Part shown: one piece after another, positions 41,710 to 50,760 of the stretch
Layout: each line of letters opens with the position of its first letter
How positions within the stretch are numbered: position 1 is the stretch's first letter
Assembly (NCBI GenBank): GCA_013388895.1
Contig: JACAEK010000024.1
Location: 62,001-126,000 of the forward strand
Source of the DNA: Candidatus Bathyarchaeota archaeon
GTDB taxonomy: Archaea; Thermoproteota; Bathyarchaeia; Bathyarchaeales; Bathycorpusculaceae
DNA length: 64,000 nt
Direction of reading: 5' to 3'
The notes under the pieces: model-generated
The model's database searches: none
The model's input: only the letters and a program-made list of their open reading frames with translations
Told to the model about the DNA's origin: nothing
Made by a program: the position numbers and the translations under genes

Positions 41710-43275
41710 ATGAGCACTAAAATAGAGAAAACTGTTGAGTTTAGGATACAACGTTTCAACCCCGAAAACAACAAGCGCTACATATCCACGTATAAGGTAC
41801 CTGTATACAAGGGCACAACAATCTTAGAAGGACTTCAATACATTAGAGACAATCTTGATGAGACGCTCACTTTTAGACACTCTTGCAGAATGGGCATCTG
41901 CGGAAGCTGCGGAGTCAACGTTAATGGAACGCCCATGCTAGCCTGCTACACGCAAGTGCTCGATTTAAATGCGGATTCAGTTACATTAGAGCCTCTTTCC
42001 AATTCACCCGTAATAAGAGATTTGGTAGTTGACACTCAACCGTTTTTTGACACGTACCAAAGGATTAAGACTATACTGATAAAGAAAGAAGAGGAATTCA
42101 ACAAACCCGACGAATTTGCGCAGATGCCTCAAGAACTGAAGAAGTTTTGGGATTTAACATTATGCATTAAATGTTCAATATGCCACTCAGCTTGCCCAGC
42201 AGCTATCGATGAAAGATTCCTAGGCCCTTCAGCGTTAACCGCTAATTACCGCTTCATATCAGATTCAAGAGACGAAGGCAACAGCGAACGCTTGAAGCCG
42301 ATGGCAGATAACATTTGGCTCTGCACCCAATGCAATTCATGCACAATGTTCTGTCCAAAACTGCTACAATGCGCAAACGCCATAGTAGACGACCACTGCT
42401 TAGTGGTGGAATCTGGCGACATACCTAGAACGGTTAAAGACGTGTTGGAAAGCGTCTACAAATACAATAATCCAATGGGAACCCACCAGAGCAAAAGAAT
42501 GGACTGGGCTAAGAATTCAAATGTTAAAGCATATCCAAATGTCACAGAAGCCGACGTCCTATACTTCGTGTGCTGCTCAAATGTTTATGACATAAGGAAC
42601 CAAGAAATTGCAAGGCTTATGGCTCAGATATTTGACAAGTTAGGCGTCACCTATGCGACTCTGGGCAGTGAAGAATGGTGCTGCGGAGACCACATCCTCA
42701 GGCTTGGCGAAAAAGGGCTATTCGAAATGCTAGCTGAACACAACGTAAACATGTTCAAAAAATTCGACGCAAAAAAAATCGTAACCCTATCTCCGCACTG
42801 TTACAACACTTTCAAGCATGATAAGCCGTATAGCGACGCAGCATTAAACGTTCAGCATTACACGCAGTTCTTGGCTGAAGCAATAAAACAAGGCAAAATC
42901 AGCCCATCAAAGACAGTAAAGAAAAAAGTTGCTTATCATGACCCATGCTTCCTAGGCAAACGCAACGAAATCTTCGACGCGCCAAGACAAATTCTACAGT
43001 CAATAAATGGCTTAGAGCTTGTCGAAATGAAAAGAACAAAACAAAGCAGTTTCTGTTGTGGTGGTGGAGGTGGAAGAGTCTGGACTGAAGAGGCTCAGCC
43101 TGAAAAGAGACCATGCGTTGACCGTGTAAAAGAAGCATTAAGCCTCGGCGTTGATGTTATCGCTACTGCTTGTCCATATTGCATTACAACGTTGGAAGAT
43201 GCGGTTAAAGTGTTGGATGTGGAAAACAAGATTGCAGTAAGAGACGTTCTTGAACTTCTCAGTGAAGCCTTGTAA
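41710..43275 (+). CDS. tfrB: TfrB-type iron-sulfur subunit (SdhB fused to CCG domains)
   Basis: From ATG 41710 (AGGTGA upstream) the 521-residue protein joins two parts. Residues 1-240 are an SdhB/FrdB-like ferredoxin, with 2Fe-2S cysteines CRMGICGSCG and clusters CIKCSICHSACP and CTQCNSCTMFCPKLLQC. Residues about 265-521 are an HdrB-like unit with CCG motifs EEWCCGDH and SFCCGGGGG. This fusion is the TfrB arrangement of thiol:fumarate reductase, in which CoM and CoB thiols are oxidised to the heterodisulfide. That makes it a candidate partner of the Hdr complex nearby. Confidence 0.92.
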   Translation: MSTKIEKTVEFRIQRFNPENNKRYISTYKVPVYKGTTILEGLQYIRDNLDETLTFRHSCRMGICGSCGVNVNGTPMLACYTQVLDLNADSVTLEPLSNSPVIRDLVVDTQPFFDTYQRIKTILIKKEEEFNKPDEFAQMPQELKKFWDLTLCIKCSICHSACPAAIDERFLGPSALTANYRFISDSRDEGNSERLKPMADNIWLCTQCNSCTMFCPKLLQCANAIVDDHCLVVESGDIPRTVKDVLESVYKYNNPMGTHQSKRMDWAKNSNVKAYPNVTEADVLYFVCCSNVYDIRNQEIARLMAQIFDKLGVTYATLGSEEWCCGDHILRLGEKGLFEMLAEHNVNMFKKFDAKKIVTLSPHCYNTFKHDKPYSDAALNVQHYTQFLAEAIKQGKISPSKTVKKKVAYHDPCFLGKRNEIFDAPRQILQSINGLELVEMKRTKQSSFCCGGGGGRVWTEEAQPEKRPCVDRVKEALSLGVDVIATACPYCITTLEDAVKVLDVENKIAVRDVLELLSEAL

Positions 43276-43496
43276 TAGCAAATCCAATTTCTTGTTATTT
43301 TTTCCTAATTTACATTCTTAGATTGTGCAAAATGTGATGGTTAGCATGCCCACCGTCACAATACAAGGAATGTTGATTGCAGTGCAGAAGCTTGTAAATC
43401 GAATTTATGAAGAGTTTTCACTGAGTAATCCATTACATTAATATATTTATTTTACACATTCTATACTTCCTTTAAGCTAAGTTTGGAGGAAAAAGT

Positions 43497-45350
43497 TTGT
43501 ACGGCTATGCTGGTCGAATACTTCATGTAGACTTAACAACTGGAAAAACCCACGTAGAACCATTAAACGAGGAATATGCCAAAAAATACATTGGCGGCAT
43601 CGGCTTAGGCATGCGCCTATGGCTTGACAACTCAAAACCTGGCGTAGAACCTTTCAGCCCAGACAACCCACTTGTTTTAGCTACTGGACCCATATCTGGT
43701 TCAGTGTGGCCCACAGGCGGAAACGGACACGCTTTCGTTTCAAAATCACCACAAAGCTACGGAGTTGGCGAGGCTAAATCTCACGGGTCTTTTGGCACCG
43801 AGCTGAAAAGGGCAGGGTACGACGCTGTAATCGTCACAGGAAAAGCGGAAAAACTAGTTTACGTTTGGATTGACGATGATTCTGTTCAAATTCTGGACGC
43901 TTCACATCTGACAGGCAAAACGCCTGCTGACACTGAAGACACCATAAGAGAGGAACTAGGCGACTATTACATACGTGTTGCAGCCATTGGCCCTGCTGGA
44001 GAAAAACTCGCCAGAATAGCATGCATCATCAACGACAAAACACGTGCAGCTGGAAGAACTGGATTAGGCGCTGTCATGGGTTCAAAGAATCTCAAGGCAA
44101 TTGCAGCTCGCGGAACTCGCGATATTATGGCGGCGAAACCCGACGAATTCATGGAATACGTAAAAGAATTTCATGAAAGAATGAAAGGCCCAGCCACACA
44201 GAAATATAGGGCACTGGGCACGCCCGAAAATATCTTAGTTCACAATTCGTTGTCTTGTATGCCTACGAGGAACTATAATAACTCACGTTTCGAAAGCGCG
44301 GAAAAAGTCAGCGGAGAAAACCTGAACGAAAGGTTTGTCGCCAAAATCATAGGATGTAGCTCCTGCGCAATGCGATGTGAACACATGTGTGTTGTCGGCG
44401 AAGGACCATACAAAGGCACTATGACACGAATGGAATATGAAACATTGTGGGCTATGGGACCATACTGCGGTGTAGACCGTCTTGATGCGATTATTAAGGG
44501 AATGGATTTGTGCAATTGTTATGGGATAGACGCTATCAGTGCTGGTGTCATTGCTGGTTTTGCCATGGACTGCTACGAAAAAGGAATACTTACACAAGAG
44601 GACTTGAGCGGGCTAGATGCACGATTTGGCAATGCTGAAGCCATGGTTAAACTCATTGAAATGATGGGCAAACGAGAAGGCATTGGAGACATACTCGCAG
44701 ACGGCGTCAAAGTCGCCGGAGAAAAAATTGGCAAAGGTGCAGAGAAGTTGGGACAACACATCAAAGGCGTAGAAGTCACGGGCTACGATTTGCGCTGTCT
44801 CAAAACAGCCGCTTTAGGTTTTGCCGTTTCCTTCCGAGGAGCAGACCACAACAGACACGGCGCTTATGCTTTTGACGTGAAAGGAAAAGTCAACCGTTTA
44901 GTTGCGGAGAAAGGAAGAGGCAAACTAGTTAAAGACATGGAAGACGTGTACAACTTAATCGATTCGTTCATAGTCTGCAAATTCTCAAGAGGCACTTACT
45001 ACAAGGAACTCGAAGACATGACAAAACTTTACACGCTCGTTACAGGAATTGAAATGACGCCTGAAGAACTGAAGAAGGCGGGCGAAAGAATAAACAATGT
45101 TGCCCGACTATTCAACATTAGGGAAGGATTAACCAGAAAAGACGACACTTTACCCTACAAAGTTATGCATCAGCCAATCACCGACGAAGGTCCATCAAAA
45201 GGCGCCTATGTTTCACAAGAAGAACTAGACCTGCTTCTAGACGACTATTATGCTTCGCGTGGATGGACAAGAGAAGGCATACCCACCATTGAAAAACTGA
45301 AAGAGTTAGGCATGGACGACCTAATTCCCATTGTAGAAGCAAAATTGTGA
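43497..45350 (+). CDS. aor: aldehyde ferredoxin oxidoreductase
   Basis: The 617-residue protein matches the tungsten AOR family, which oxidises aldehydes to acids and reduces ferredoxin. It opens with GYAGRILHVDLTTGK and has TGPISGSVWPTGGNGH near residue 63. The 4Fe-4S cysteines are the CSSCAMRCEH group (near residue 287) and C around residue 495. AAGRTGLGAVMGSKNLKAI is typical of the pterin-binding region. The start is TTG 43497, with GGAGG seven bases upstream. The ferredoxin gene follows 15 bases after its stop. Confidence 0.93.
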   Translation: MYGYAGRILHVDLTTGKTHVEPLNEEYAKKYIGGIGLGMRLWLDNSKPGVEPFSPDNPLVLATGPISGSVWPTGGNGHAFVSKSPQSYGVGEAKSHGSFGTELKRAGYDAVIVTGKAEKLVYVWIDDDSVQILDASHLTGKTPADTEDTIREELGDYYIRVAAIGPAGEKLARIACIINDKTRAAGRTGLGAVMGSKNLKAIAARGTRDIMAAKPDEFMEYVKEFHERMKGPATQKYRALGTPENILVHNSLSCMPTRNYNNSRFESAEKVSGENLNERFVAKIIGCSSCAMRCEHMCVVGEGPYKGTMTRMEYETLWAMGPYCGVDRLDAIIKGMDLCNCYGIDAISAGVIAGFAMDCYEKGILTQEDLSGLDARFGNAEAMVKLIEMMGKREGIGDILADGVKVAGEKIGKGAEKLGQHIKGVEVTGYDLRCLKTAALGFAVSFRGADHNRHGAYAFDVKGKVNRLVAEKGRGKLVKDMEDVYNLIDSFIVCKFSRGTYYKELEDMTKLYTLVTGIEMTPEELKKAGERINNVARLFNIREGLTRKDDTLPYKVMHQPITDEGPSKGAYVSQEELDLLLDDYYASRGWTREGIPTIEKLKELGMDDLIPIVEAKL

Positions 45351-45365
45351 ACGGAGGAATAGCAA

Positions 45366-45866
45366 ATGGTAAAAATCCATGAAAGAAAATTCGTTTCGGC
45401 TGACCCAGAAAAATGTGTAGGATGCCAAGTCTGCGAATACATATGCTCAATGACGAAAGGTAAGGCTTTCAACCCGTTGAAGTCGAGAATACGCGTCGTC
45501 AGAATGAATCAGCTTGTTAACTTGGCTGTTACGTGTAGGCTTTGCGAAGACCCACCGTGTGTTGCTGCGTGTCCAAGAGATGCCTTAACGCAGTCTGAAG
45601 AAACAGGTCTAATTCAGGTCGATGAGGATAAGTGCAACGGCTGCGGCTGGTGTATAGAAGCATGCGATTATGGGGCTATTATGCTTCATCCAGAAGACAA
45701 GGTTGTTTACGTGTGTGACTTGTGCAAGGAGCAGGGTGAACCTCAATGTGTTAAATGGTGTCCGGAAGAAGCCTTAGAACTGGTTACAAGCGATGTTCTG
45801 GCACAGAAAGCAAGAATAACTGCGGTGAAGAAGCTTTTCCAAGAAGCTATGAAAGAAAAGAAATAA
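45366..45866 (+). CDS. 4Fe-4S electron-transfer protein partnered with AOR
   Basis: The 166-residue protein has four cysteine groups for 4Fe-4S clusters: CVGCQVCEYIC, CRLCEDPPCVAACP, CNGCGWCIEACDYGA, and VCDLCKEQGEPQCVKWCP. This is the four-cluster ferredoxin of the HycB/DmsB-type fold. Its position right after the AOR gene, with a GGAGG start site, makes it the electron carrier or small subunit of that enzyme. Pairs of this kind occur in archaea and bacteria. Confidence 0.93.
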   Translation: MVKIHERKFVSADPEKCVGCQVCEYICSMTKGKAFNPLKSRIRVVRMNQLVNLAVTCRLCEDPPCVAACPRDALTQSEETGLIQVDEDKCNGCGWCIEACDYGAIMLHPEDKVVYVCDLCKEQGEPQCVKWCPEEALELVTSDVLAQKARITAVKKLFQEAMKEKK

Positions 45867-45920
45867 TTCCCTCTTTTCATTTTTTATAAACACTTTCTAA
45901 TCGTATGACATTTCAACTTG

Positions 45921-46415
45921 TTAAAGAAGAAGATTGAGCAGAATTTTTGCTAGGTCTTTTGCTTTAGCCTCAATTTCAGGCGTTAATGCTTCTCCAAAAT
46001 CGGTTTCTTTCGGCTGTATCAACAACAAAGCTATTTTTGCCTTTGTTGTTTTGGTGAGATACTCACAGAAAATACGCAATGGAAGCATGTGTGTGGAAAA
46101 AGCTGGAAATGCAGTCAACTTTTCGGATTTGACGAGTCTTGTTTCGCCCGCTTTCAGGTCTAAAAGTGCCGCATCGATTAGAAGAACATGTGTTGGGTTA
46201 AACTCTATTATCTGTTGGATGAAGCTTTCTGGGACAGTTTCACACTCAATCAGCAAGATTTTATCAGAAACTTTGCCTCGCAACTCTTGAACAATTTTGA
46301 CACCAACAAAATCGTCCATACGAATAGGATTCCCAATGCCAGCAACAACCACTTTTTCAGCGTTTGAAAGCCACTTCTCCAATTCTTTTTGAACGTTACA
46401 TTTTTCGCTAGACAT
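45921..46415 (-). CDS. hydrogenase maturation protease (HyaD/FrhD type)
   Basis: The 164-residue protein has the maturation-protease motifs VVAGIGNPIRMDDFVGVKIV near residue 24 and LIDAALLDL near residue 80. Asp and Glu residues there bind the nickel of the precursor. It would cut the C-terminal extension of the NiFe large subunit, here MvhA, after nickel insertion. It is the last gene of the Hdr/Mvh train, about 48 bases behind mvhA. This fits its role. Confidence 0.9.
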   Translation of the reverse strand: MSSEKCNVQKELEKWLSNAEKVVVAGIGNPIRMDDFVGVKIVQELRGKVSDKILLIECETVPESFIQQIIEFNPTHVLLIDAALLDLKAGETRLVKSEKLTAFPAFSTHMLPLRIFCEYLTKTTKAKIALLLIQPKETDFGEALTPEIEAKAKDLAKILLNLLL

Positions 46416-46462
46416 TGAAAAATCTCCAAAGACGGAATAAGAAAAGAAAAGTGGATAAAGGT

Positions 46463-47917
46463 TTATCTTTGCACTGTTCGGAGCAGTTTCTTTTCGCTGT
46501 TGTAGATTTCTATGGTTAGCGGCATTTGCCCAATTGCATAATGCGTGGCACAGCCGAAGCAGGGGTCATATGCTCTAAACGCCATCTCCACCATGTTCAA
46601 GACGCCTTGGTCTACTTTGTCGCCGTGAATCAAGCCTTTAGCTGCGTTGCGCACTGACATGTTGATTGATGGAGCATTATTCACTGTAGCAACAATCAAA
46701 TTGACATCTTTTATCAAGGCATCCTCGTCTAGAACGTAGTGGTGGATTAGGGTTCCTCTTGCGGCTTCTACAATTCCTATGCCTTCGCCTGGTTCGCCTG
46801 GTTTATTGCGAATATCCTTACTTGTTATTTCGGGATCTTTAACCAATTCAAGAGCTCTTTCCGCAGCATATAGCAGCTCGATGAGCCTGGCCCAGTGAAA
46901 AGCCAAGGTGGAATGCACAGGTTTTCCGCCCAATGTTTTATACATAGTCTCATATTCTTCTTGCGCAAGCCGTGTGGCCATGCCATCTGAAGCATTGAGC
47001 CTTCCCAATGGTCCAACACGATATGCGCCACTTGCTGAACCGTCCACGAAGCCTTTCCAGCCAACTTTTTTCAGATATGGAAACTTTACATATGTCCATT
47101 CTTCCACATGTTCAGCAATGTGATTCAGATAATCCTTTGGTTCAAATTTCAGAAACTCCTTGCCATCTGGGTCAACAACTCGGACTTTACCATCGTAGAA
47201 GTTGACTTTATTATTCTTGTCAACCAATCCCATGTAGTAGGTTTTTAGTGTGTAAGCGTCACTTTTAATCAAATTAACGTATCTACTATTGCTTAAGACT
47301 ATGTCGTGAAACAGCTTTAATGAAAATTTTGCAAACTCTACAGAAGAGGCGGCCATCTTTTCAATTTCTTGTCTTTCCTCTTCACTTAATGCCTTAGAGA
47401 TTCCGCCTGGCAAGCCGCAAACTGGATGTGTAGCTTTTCCACCAATAATTTCAGTAATTCTCTGACCAAAAGCCCTATGCTTAATAACCTCCTTACCCAC
47501 ATCCAAGCCAGCCTTTTCAATAACGCCCAAAACGTTTCGCTTTTCTGGAGGCGCATCTGGTCCAACTATGAAGTCTGGTCCACCTAAATAGTAGAAATGC
47601 AGTGTGTGGTCGTAAATGAAATAGCCACAATACATAAGCTCCCGAAGTTTTTTAGCCGCAAGCGGCGGTTCAACATTAAAGGCAGCGTCTAAAGTTTTCG
47701 TGCCAGCCATGTGATGGGCAACTGGACAGACGCCGCAGATTCTGCTCGTTAAAAGCGGCATATCCTCAGCTTTTCTTCCAACACAGAAACGTTCAAAACC
47801 CCTAAGCTCTGGAATCTGCAAGTAAGCGTTTTCTACTTCACCACTTTCGTTCAGAAAAATAGAGATTTTGCCATGGCCTTCAAGCCGTGTTATCGGGTCT
47901 ATAATCAGCTTCTTCAT
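46463..47917 (-). CDS. mvhA: F420-non-reducing NiFe hydrogenase large subunit MvhA
   Basis: The 484-residue protein binds the NiFe active site through RICGVCPVAHH near residue 58 and DPCFGCATH near the C-terminus. The first carries the C-x2-C pair, the second the C-x2-C-x2-H used by the maturation protease. The residues after that His (YAIGQMPLTIEIYN and on) are the extension to be removed. It oxidises H2 and passes electrons to MvhG. The start overlaps the mvhG stop by four bases. No membrane anchor is present, so it is cytoplasmic. Confidence 0.94.
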   Translation of the reverse strand: MKKLIIDPITRLEGHGKISIFLNESGEVENAYLQIPELRGFERFCVGRKAEDMPLLTSRICGVCPVAHHMAGTKTLDAAFNVEPPLAAKKLRELMYCGYFIYDHTLHFYYLGGPDFIVGPDAPPEKRNVLGVIEKAGLDVGKEVIKHRAFGQRITEIIGGKATHPVCGLPGGISKALSEEERQEIEKMAASSVEFAKFSLKLFHDIVLSNSRYVNLIKSDAYTLKTYYMGLVDKNNKVNFYDGKVRVVDPDGKEFLKFEPKDYLNHIAEHVEEWTYVKFPYLKKVGWKGFVDGSASGAYRVGPLGRLNASDGMATRLAQEEYETMYKTLGGKPVHSTLAFHWARLIELLYAAERALELVKDPEITSKDIRNKPGEPGEGIGIVEAARGTLIHHYVLDEDALIKDVNLIVATVNNAPSINMSVRNAAKGLIHGDKVDQGVLNMVEMAFRAYDPCFGCATHYAIGQMPLTIEIYNSEKKLLRTVQR

Positions 47918-48897
47918 TCTTTCACCACCTTTCTTCTCAAAATCGACGCAGGCAAAGCGTACATGTAAAACGTCCCAAGCGGGTCCTTAATCTGACTGAT
48001 GAGGCTTTCAACTTCTTCCTGCGTGTATTTTTCTTTCTCCTCTTCCAAGCCCAAAATTGAAGCTAAAGCGCTTATCATTGCAGCACCTTGCTCAGGAGAG
48101 TTGGGACAAGGTCCACCGCAACCTGTGCATGGCATATCTGCATTTAAGCATCTGGCGCCACATCCACCTCTTGTGGCTGGACCCATACAAACTATTCCTT
48201 GCTCAAGCAAGCATCTTTCTGGTTCAGGTGCCTTCTCATAAGTGCGATATATTTTGGTGATTTTCTTGTTTTCTTTCTTTCTTGGGCATTCATCACACAC
48301 AGATTTTAACGGTGCAAGTACAGAACCTTTAGGCGGCAGCTCACCTTTTGCTATGACATCCACTGCGAATAATGTGCGTTCAACAGCAGGCGGACAGCCG
48401 GGCACATAATAGTCCACAGCGACTACTTGGTCTAAGGTTCGAACTGTATCGTAGAATTCTGGAATGTCCAATTCGCCTTCTTTCACATGCACCGTAGGCT
48501 TTGGCGTTATATTGTCTGGATTCGCCGTTGAAAAAGTTGTAGCGTAGACTTTCTCGAAAACCTCTTTCCTATTGGCTACGTTTGCAAGTCCAGGAACCCC
48601 GCCCAAGTGTGCACATGCTCCGTAGGCAACTAGCAACTTTGATTTTTGTCTCAAAAGCTTAGCCAAATGCTCCTGCTCGCTGTTTCTTATTCCACCGTTA
48701 AAGAAGCACACGTCAATGTATTTGTCTGACATGGCTTCAACATCTTTGTATTTGATGTCCATAGCTACTGGCCAGAAAACTATGTCGGCGATTTGCACAA
48801 CATCAAGTATCTTCTCGTTTATGTCTAGAACTGCTATTTCGCAGCCACCGCAGCTGGCTGCCCAGTAGAATGCAATTTTCAATTTACTTTTACTCAA
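47914..48897 (-). CDS. mvhG: F420-non-reducing hydrogenase small subunit MvhG
   Basis: The 327-residue protein has the NiFe small-subunit signature SCGGCEIAVLD at residues 15-25 and DYYVPGCPPA near residue 163. A cysteine-rich C-terminal region (CLLEQGIVCMGPATRGGCGARC, CTGCGGPCP) holds the medial and distal clusters. It transfers electrons from MvhA to MvhD. It is coupled to mvhA and follows hdrB by 15 bases. Confidence 0.94.
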   Translation of the reverse strand: MSKSKLKIAFYWAASCGGCEIAVLDINEKILDVVQIADIVFWPVAMDIKYKDVEAMSDKYIDVCFFNGGIRNSEQEHLAKLLRQKSKLLVAYGACAHLGGVPGLANVANRKEVFEKVYATTFSTANPDNITPKPTVHVKEGELDIPEFYDTVRTLDQVVAVDYYVPGCPPAVERTLFAVDVIAKGELPPKGSVLAPLKSVCDECPRKKENKKITKIYRTYEKAPEPERCLLEQGIVCMGPATRGGCGARCLNADMPCTGCGGPCPNSPEQGAAMISALASILGLEEEKEKYTQEEVESLISQIKDPLGTFYMYALPASILRRKVVKE

Positions 48898-48912
48898 ATT
48901 TCTTTTCGCCTC

Positions 48913-49806
48913 TTACATGGCTTCTTTTAGGATTTTGGAAGCGTCAACTCGTAATTCGTTAAATGCAAGTTCTTCAGGCAAGATGCCCATTGCTAAGCCA
49001 AGCAACTGTGTATAATGCAGTATCGGAATCCCATAGGTTTCGTTAAACATTTTTTCTATGCGCAGTTCGTTTGTGTCGTACATTATGTGGCAGAAAGGAC
49101 AAATCGTTACCAGAGCCTGTGCGCCAACCATTTTAACATGATTTAATTTGTCTCTTGCAAGTTGCAATGCAATTTTGTCGCTTATGCCAACGCTTGGCGC
49201 GCCGCAACATTCCGTTTCATCCATATAATCTAAGCATGTGGCGCCTGTTGCTTCAATGAGAGTTTTAAGAGTTTTGGGATCTTCTGGATCGTCAAATCCA
49301 ATGTATTCTTTTGGCCTTAGGATGTGACAGCCGTTGTGCTCAGCCACTTTGAACGCTGTAAGCGGTTTTACGACGGCATTCTTTATTTTCTCCAAGCCTA
49401 TGTCTTCGATTAACGCTTGCATTATGTGCTTCGCTTCTATTGTGCCCTTGAACTCTAAGCCTGCCTCTTTCAAATGACTGTTTATGTCTTCCCGCAAAGC
49501 CTTATCTTCTTTCAGCATTTTGTTAACTTTTTTCAGCGTACCAGCGCAGCCAGGGCAGAGCGTTAAAATGTTTAAGCCTTTCTGTTCAGCCAATGCTAGA
49601 TTTCGTGCCGCCAGTATAAGCATCATTTCGTGGCTGACTGGGTCCAATGGAAGACCGCAGCAATTGAATTCTGGCATTTCAACAAGCTCAACGCCCAATT
49701 TCTGCATGACTTTCCGAGCTGAGATTTCGAATGCTGACACACGGTAGGGGATTGCGCACCCAAGAAACATGAGATATTTGTTTTTCTCTGCCATCTTTCT
49801 ATTCAC
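48913..49806 (-). CDS. hdrB: heterodisulfide reductase subunit HdrB
   Basis: The 297-residue protein has two CCG domains. The first shows FNCCGLPLDP and LTLCPGCAGTL; the second shows DETECCGAPSVG and ITICPFCHIMYD. These cysteines hold the non-cubane 4Fe-4S clusters that split CoM-S-S-CoB. Its start overlaps hdrC by eight bases. In the complex it would reduce a disulfide; the true substrate in this lineage is not proved. Confidence 0.94.
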   Translation of the reverse strand: MNRKMAEKNKYLMFLGCAIPYRVSAFEISARKVMQKLGVELVEMPEFNCCGLPLDPVSHEMMLILAARNLALAEQKGLNILTLCPGCAGTLKKVNKMLKEDKALREDINSHLKEAGLEFKGTIEAKHIMQALIEDIGLEKIKNAVVKPLTAFKVAEHNGCHILRPKEYIGFDDPEDPKTLKTLIEATGATCLDYMDETECCGAPSVGISDKIALQLARDKLNHVKMVGAQALVTICPFCHIMYDTNELRIEKMFNETYGIPILHYTQLLGLAMGILPEELAFNELRVDASKILKEAM

Positions 49807-50323
49807 CTTTCTTTTCTATATGCTTCGCGAAACCCACATTGCAGAGTGTTTTGCGTATGCTTTCAGGGTTACCGCGTGGTAATGGCGGCAATCCGACGGA
49901 TTCTCGTTTCTTTATTCGCAAATCTGGAATTTTGTAAGCATAACCCGACGCGAGTATGCTCGCGGCTTGCTCCTTAAAAACCTGTGGAATACAGCCTCTT
50001 TCAGCTGCTAGGTTTCTTAGTACGCGTATGACGCTTGCGACTTCAACGTCTTGTGGACAACGGTCAGTGCACGTGAAGCAAGAAGCACACAGCCACAAGG
50101 TGTCGCTGTTTAGCACTCTATCTTTCAATCCTAACTGTGTCATGCGGATTATTTGTCTTGGCCTGTAGGTTTCGCTGAATCTTGCAACAGGGCAGTCTGA
50201 AGTGCATGTTCCGCACTGGAAACAGCGCATCAGTTTTTCTCCGCCGTGCATCTTGGCGATTTCGTACTTGAATTTGGGGTCAATTTCTGAAGCTTTTATT
50301 CGTTCTTTTTCTTTTTCAGCCAT
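49799..50323 (-). CDS. hdrC: heterodisulfide reductase subunit HdrC
   Basis: The 174-residue protein carries two 4Fe-4S motifs, MRCFQCGTCTSDCPVA and LCASCFTCTDRCPQDV. Helical linkers such as RQIIRMTQLGLKD separate them. It carries electrons between HdrA and HdrB. Its ATG shares a base with the mvhD stop, and it overlaps hdrB downstream. The length matches methanogen HdrC. Confidence 0.94.
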   Translation of the reverse strand: MAEKEKERIKASEIDPKFKYEIAKMHGGEKLMRCFQCGTCTSDCPVARFSETYRPRQIIRMTQLGLKDRVLNSDTLWLCASCFTCTDRCPQDVEVASVIRVLRNLAAERGCIPQVFKEQAASILASGYAYKIPDLRIKKRESVGLPPLPRGNPESIRKTLCNVGFAKHIEKKGE

Positions 50324-50760
50324 TAGGCTTTAGCCTCCATATTTTTTAATGGGCTTGGTCCAAGCTTTCTTATTTGTTCAACCATGTCCCGTACGATGGC
50401 GGCGAATCTGTCGCCTTCGCTTGCGGAAACCCATTCCAGTCGCACACGTTCTGGCTCAATTCCAAATTCTTTAAGGACTTTTCTTAGGAGGGCAACTCTT
50501 CTTGAAGCCTTAAAGTTTCCAGTTAAGTAGTGGCAGTCTGAGGGCAAGTGGCATCCAGCAACGAGTACTCCGTCAGCGCCATCTTTAAACGCTTCCAGGA
50601 TAAAGGCTGGGTCTATTCTGCCGCTGCACATGACGCGGATGATTCGAATGTTTGGTGGATATTGAATTCTGCTTACGCCTGCCAAGTCTGCGCCTGCATA
50701 GCTACACCAGTTACATAGGAAACCGATTATTTTCGGTTTGAATCCGTTGTTTTTGCTCAT
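50323..50760 (-). CDS. mvhD: hydrogenase electron-transfer subunit MvhD
   Basis: From ATG 50760, which overlaps the hdrA stop (ATGA), the 145-residue protein has the 2Fe-2S MvhD motifs. They are [24 protein letters not shown], and [12 protein letters not shown]. It links the hydrogenase (MvhAG) to HdrA. A longer upstream frame is only overlap with hdrA. This copy keeps all cluster cysteines, in contrast to the fusion copy at 53783. Confidence 0.94.
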   Translation of the reverse strand: MSKNNGFKPKIIGFLCNWCSYAGADLAGVSRIQYPPNIRIIRVMCSGRIDPAFILEAFKDGADGVLVAGCHLPSDCHYLTGNFKASRRVALLRKVLKEFGIEPERVRLEWVSASEGDRFAAIVRDMVEQIRKLGPSPLKNMEAKA

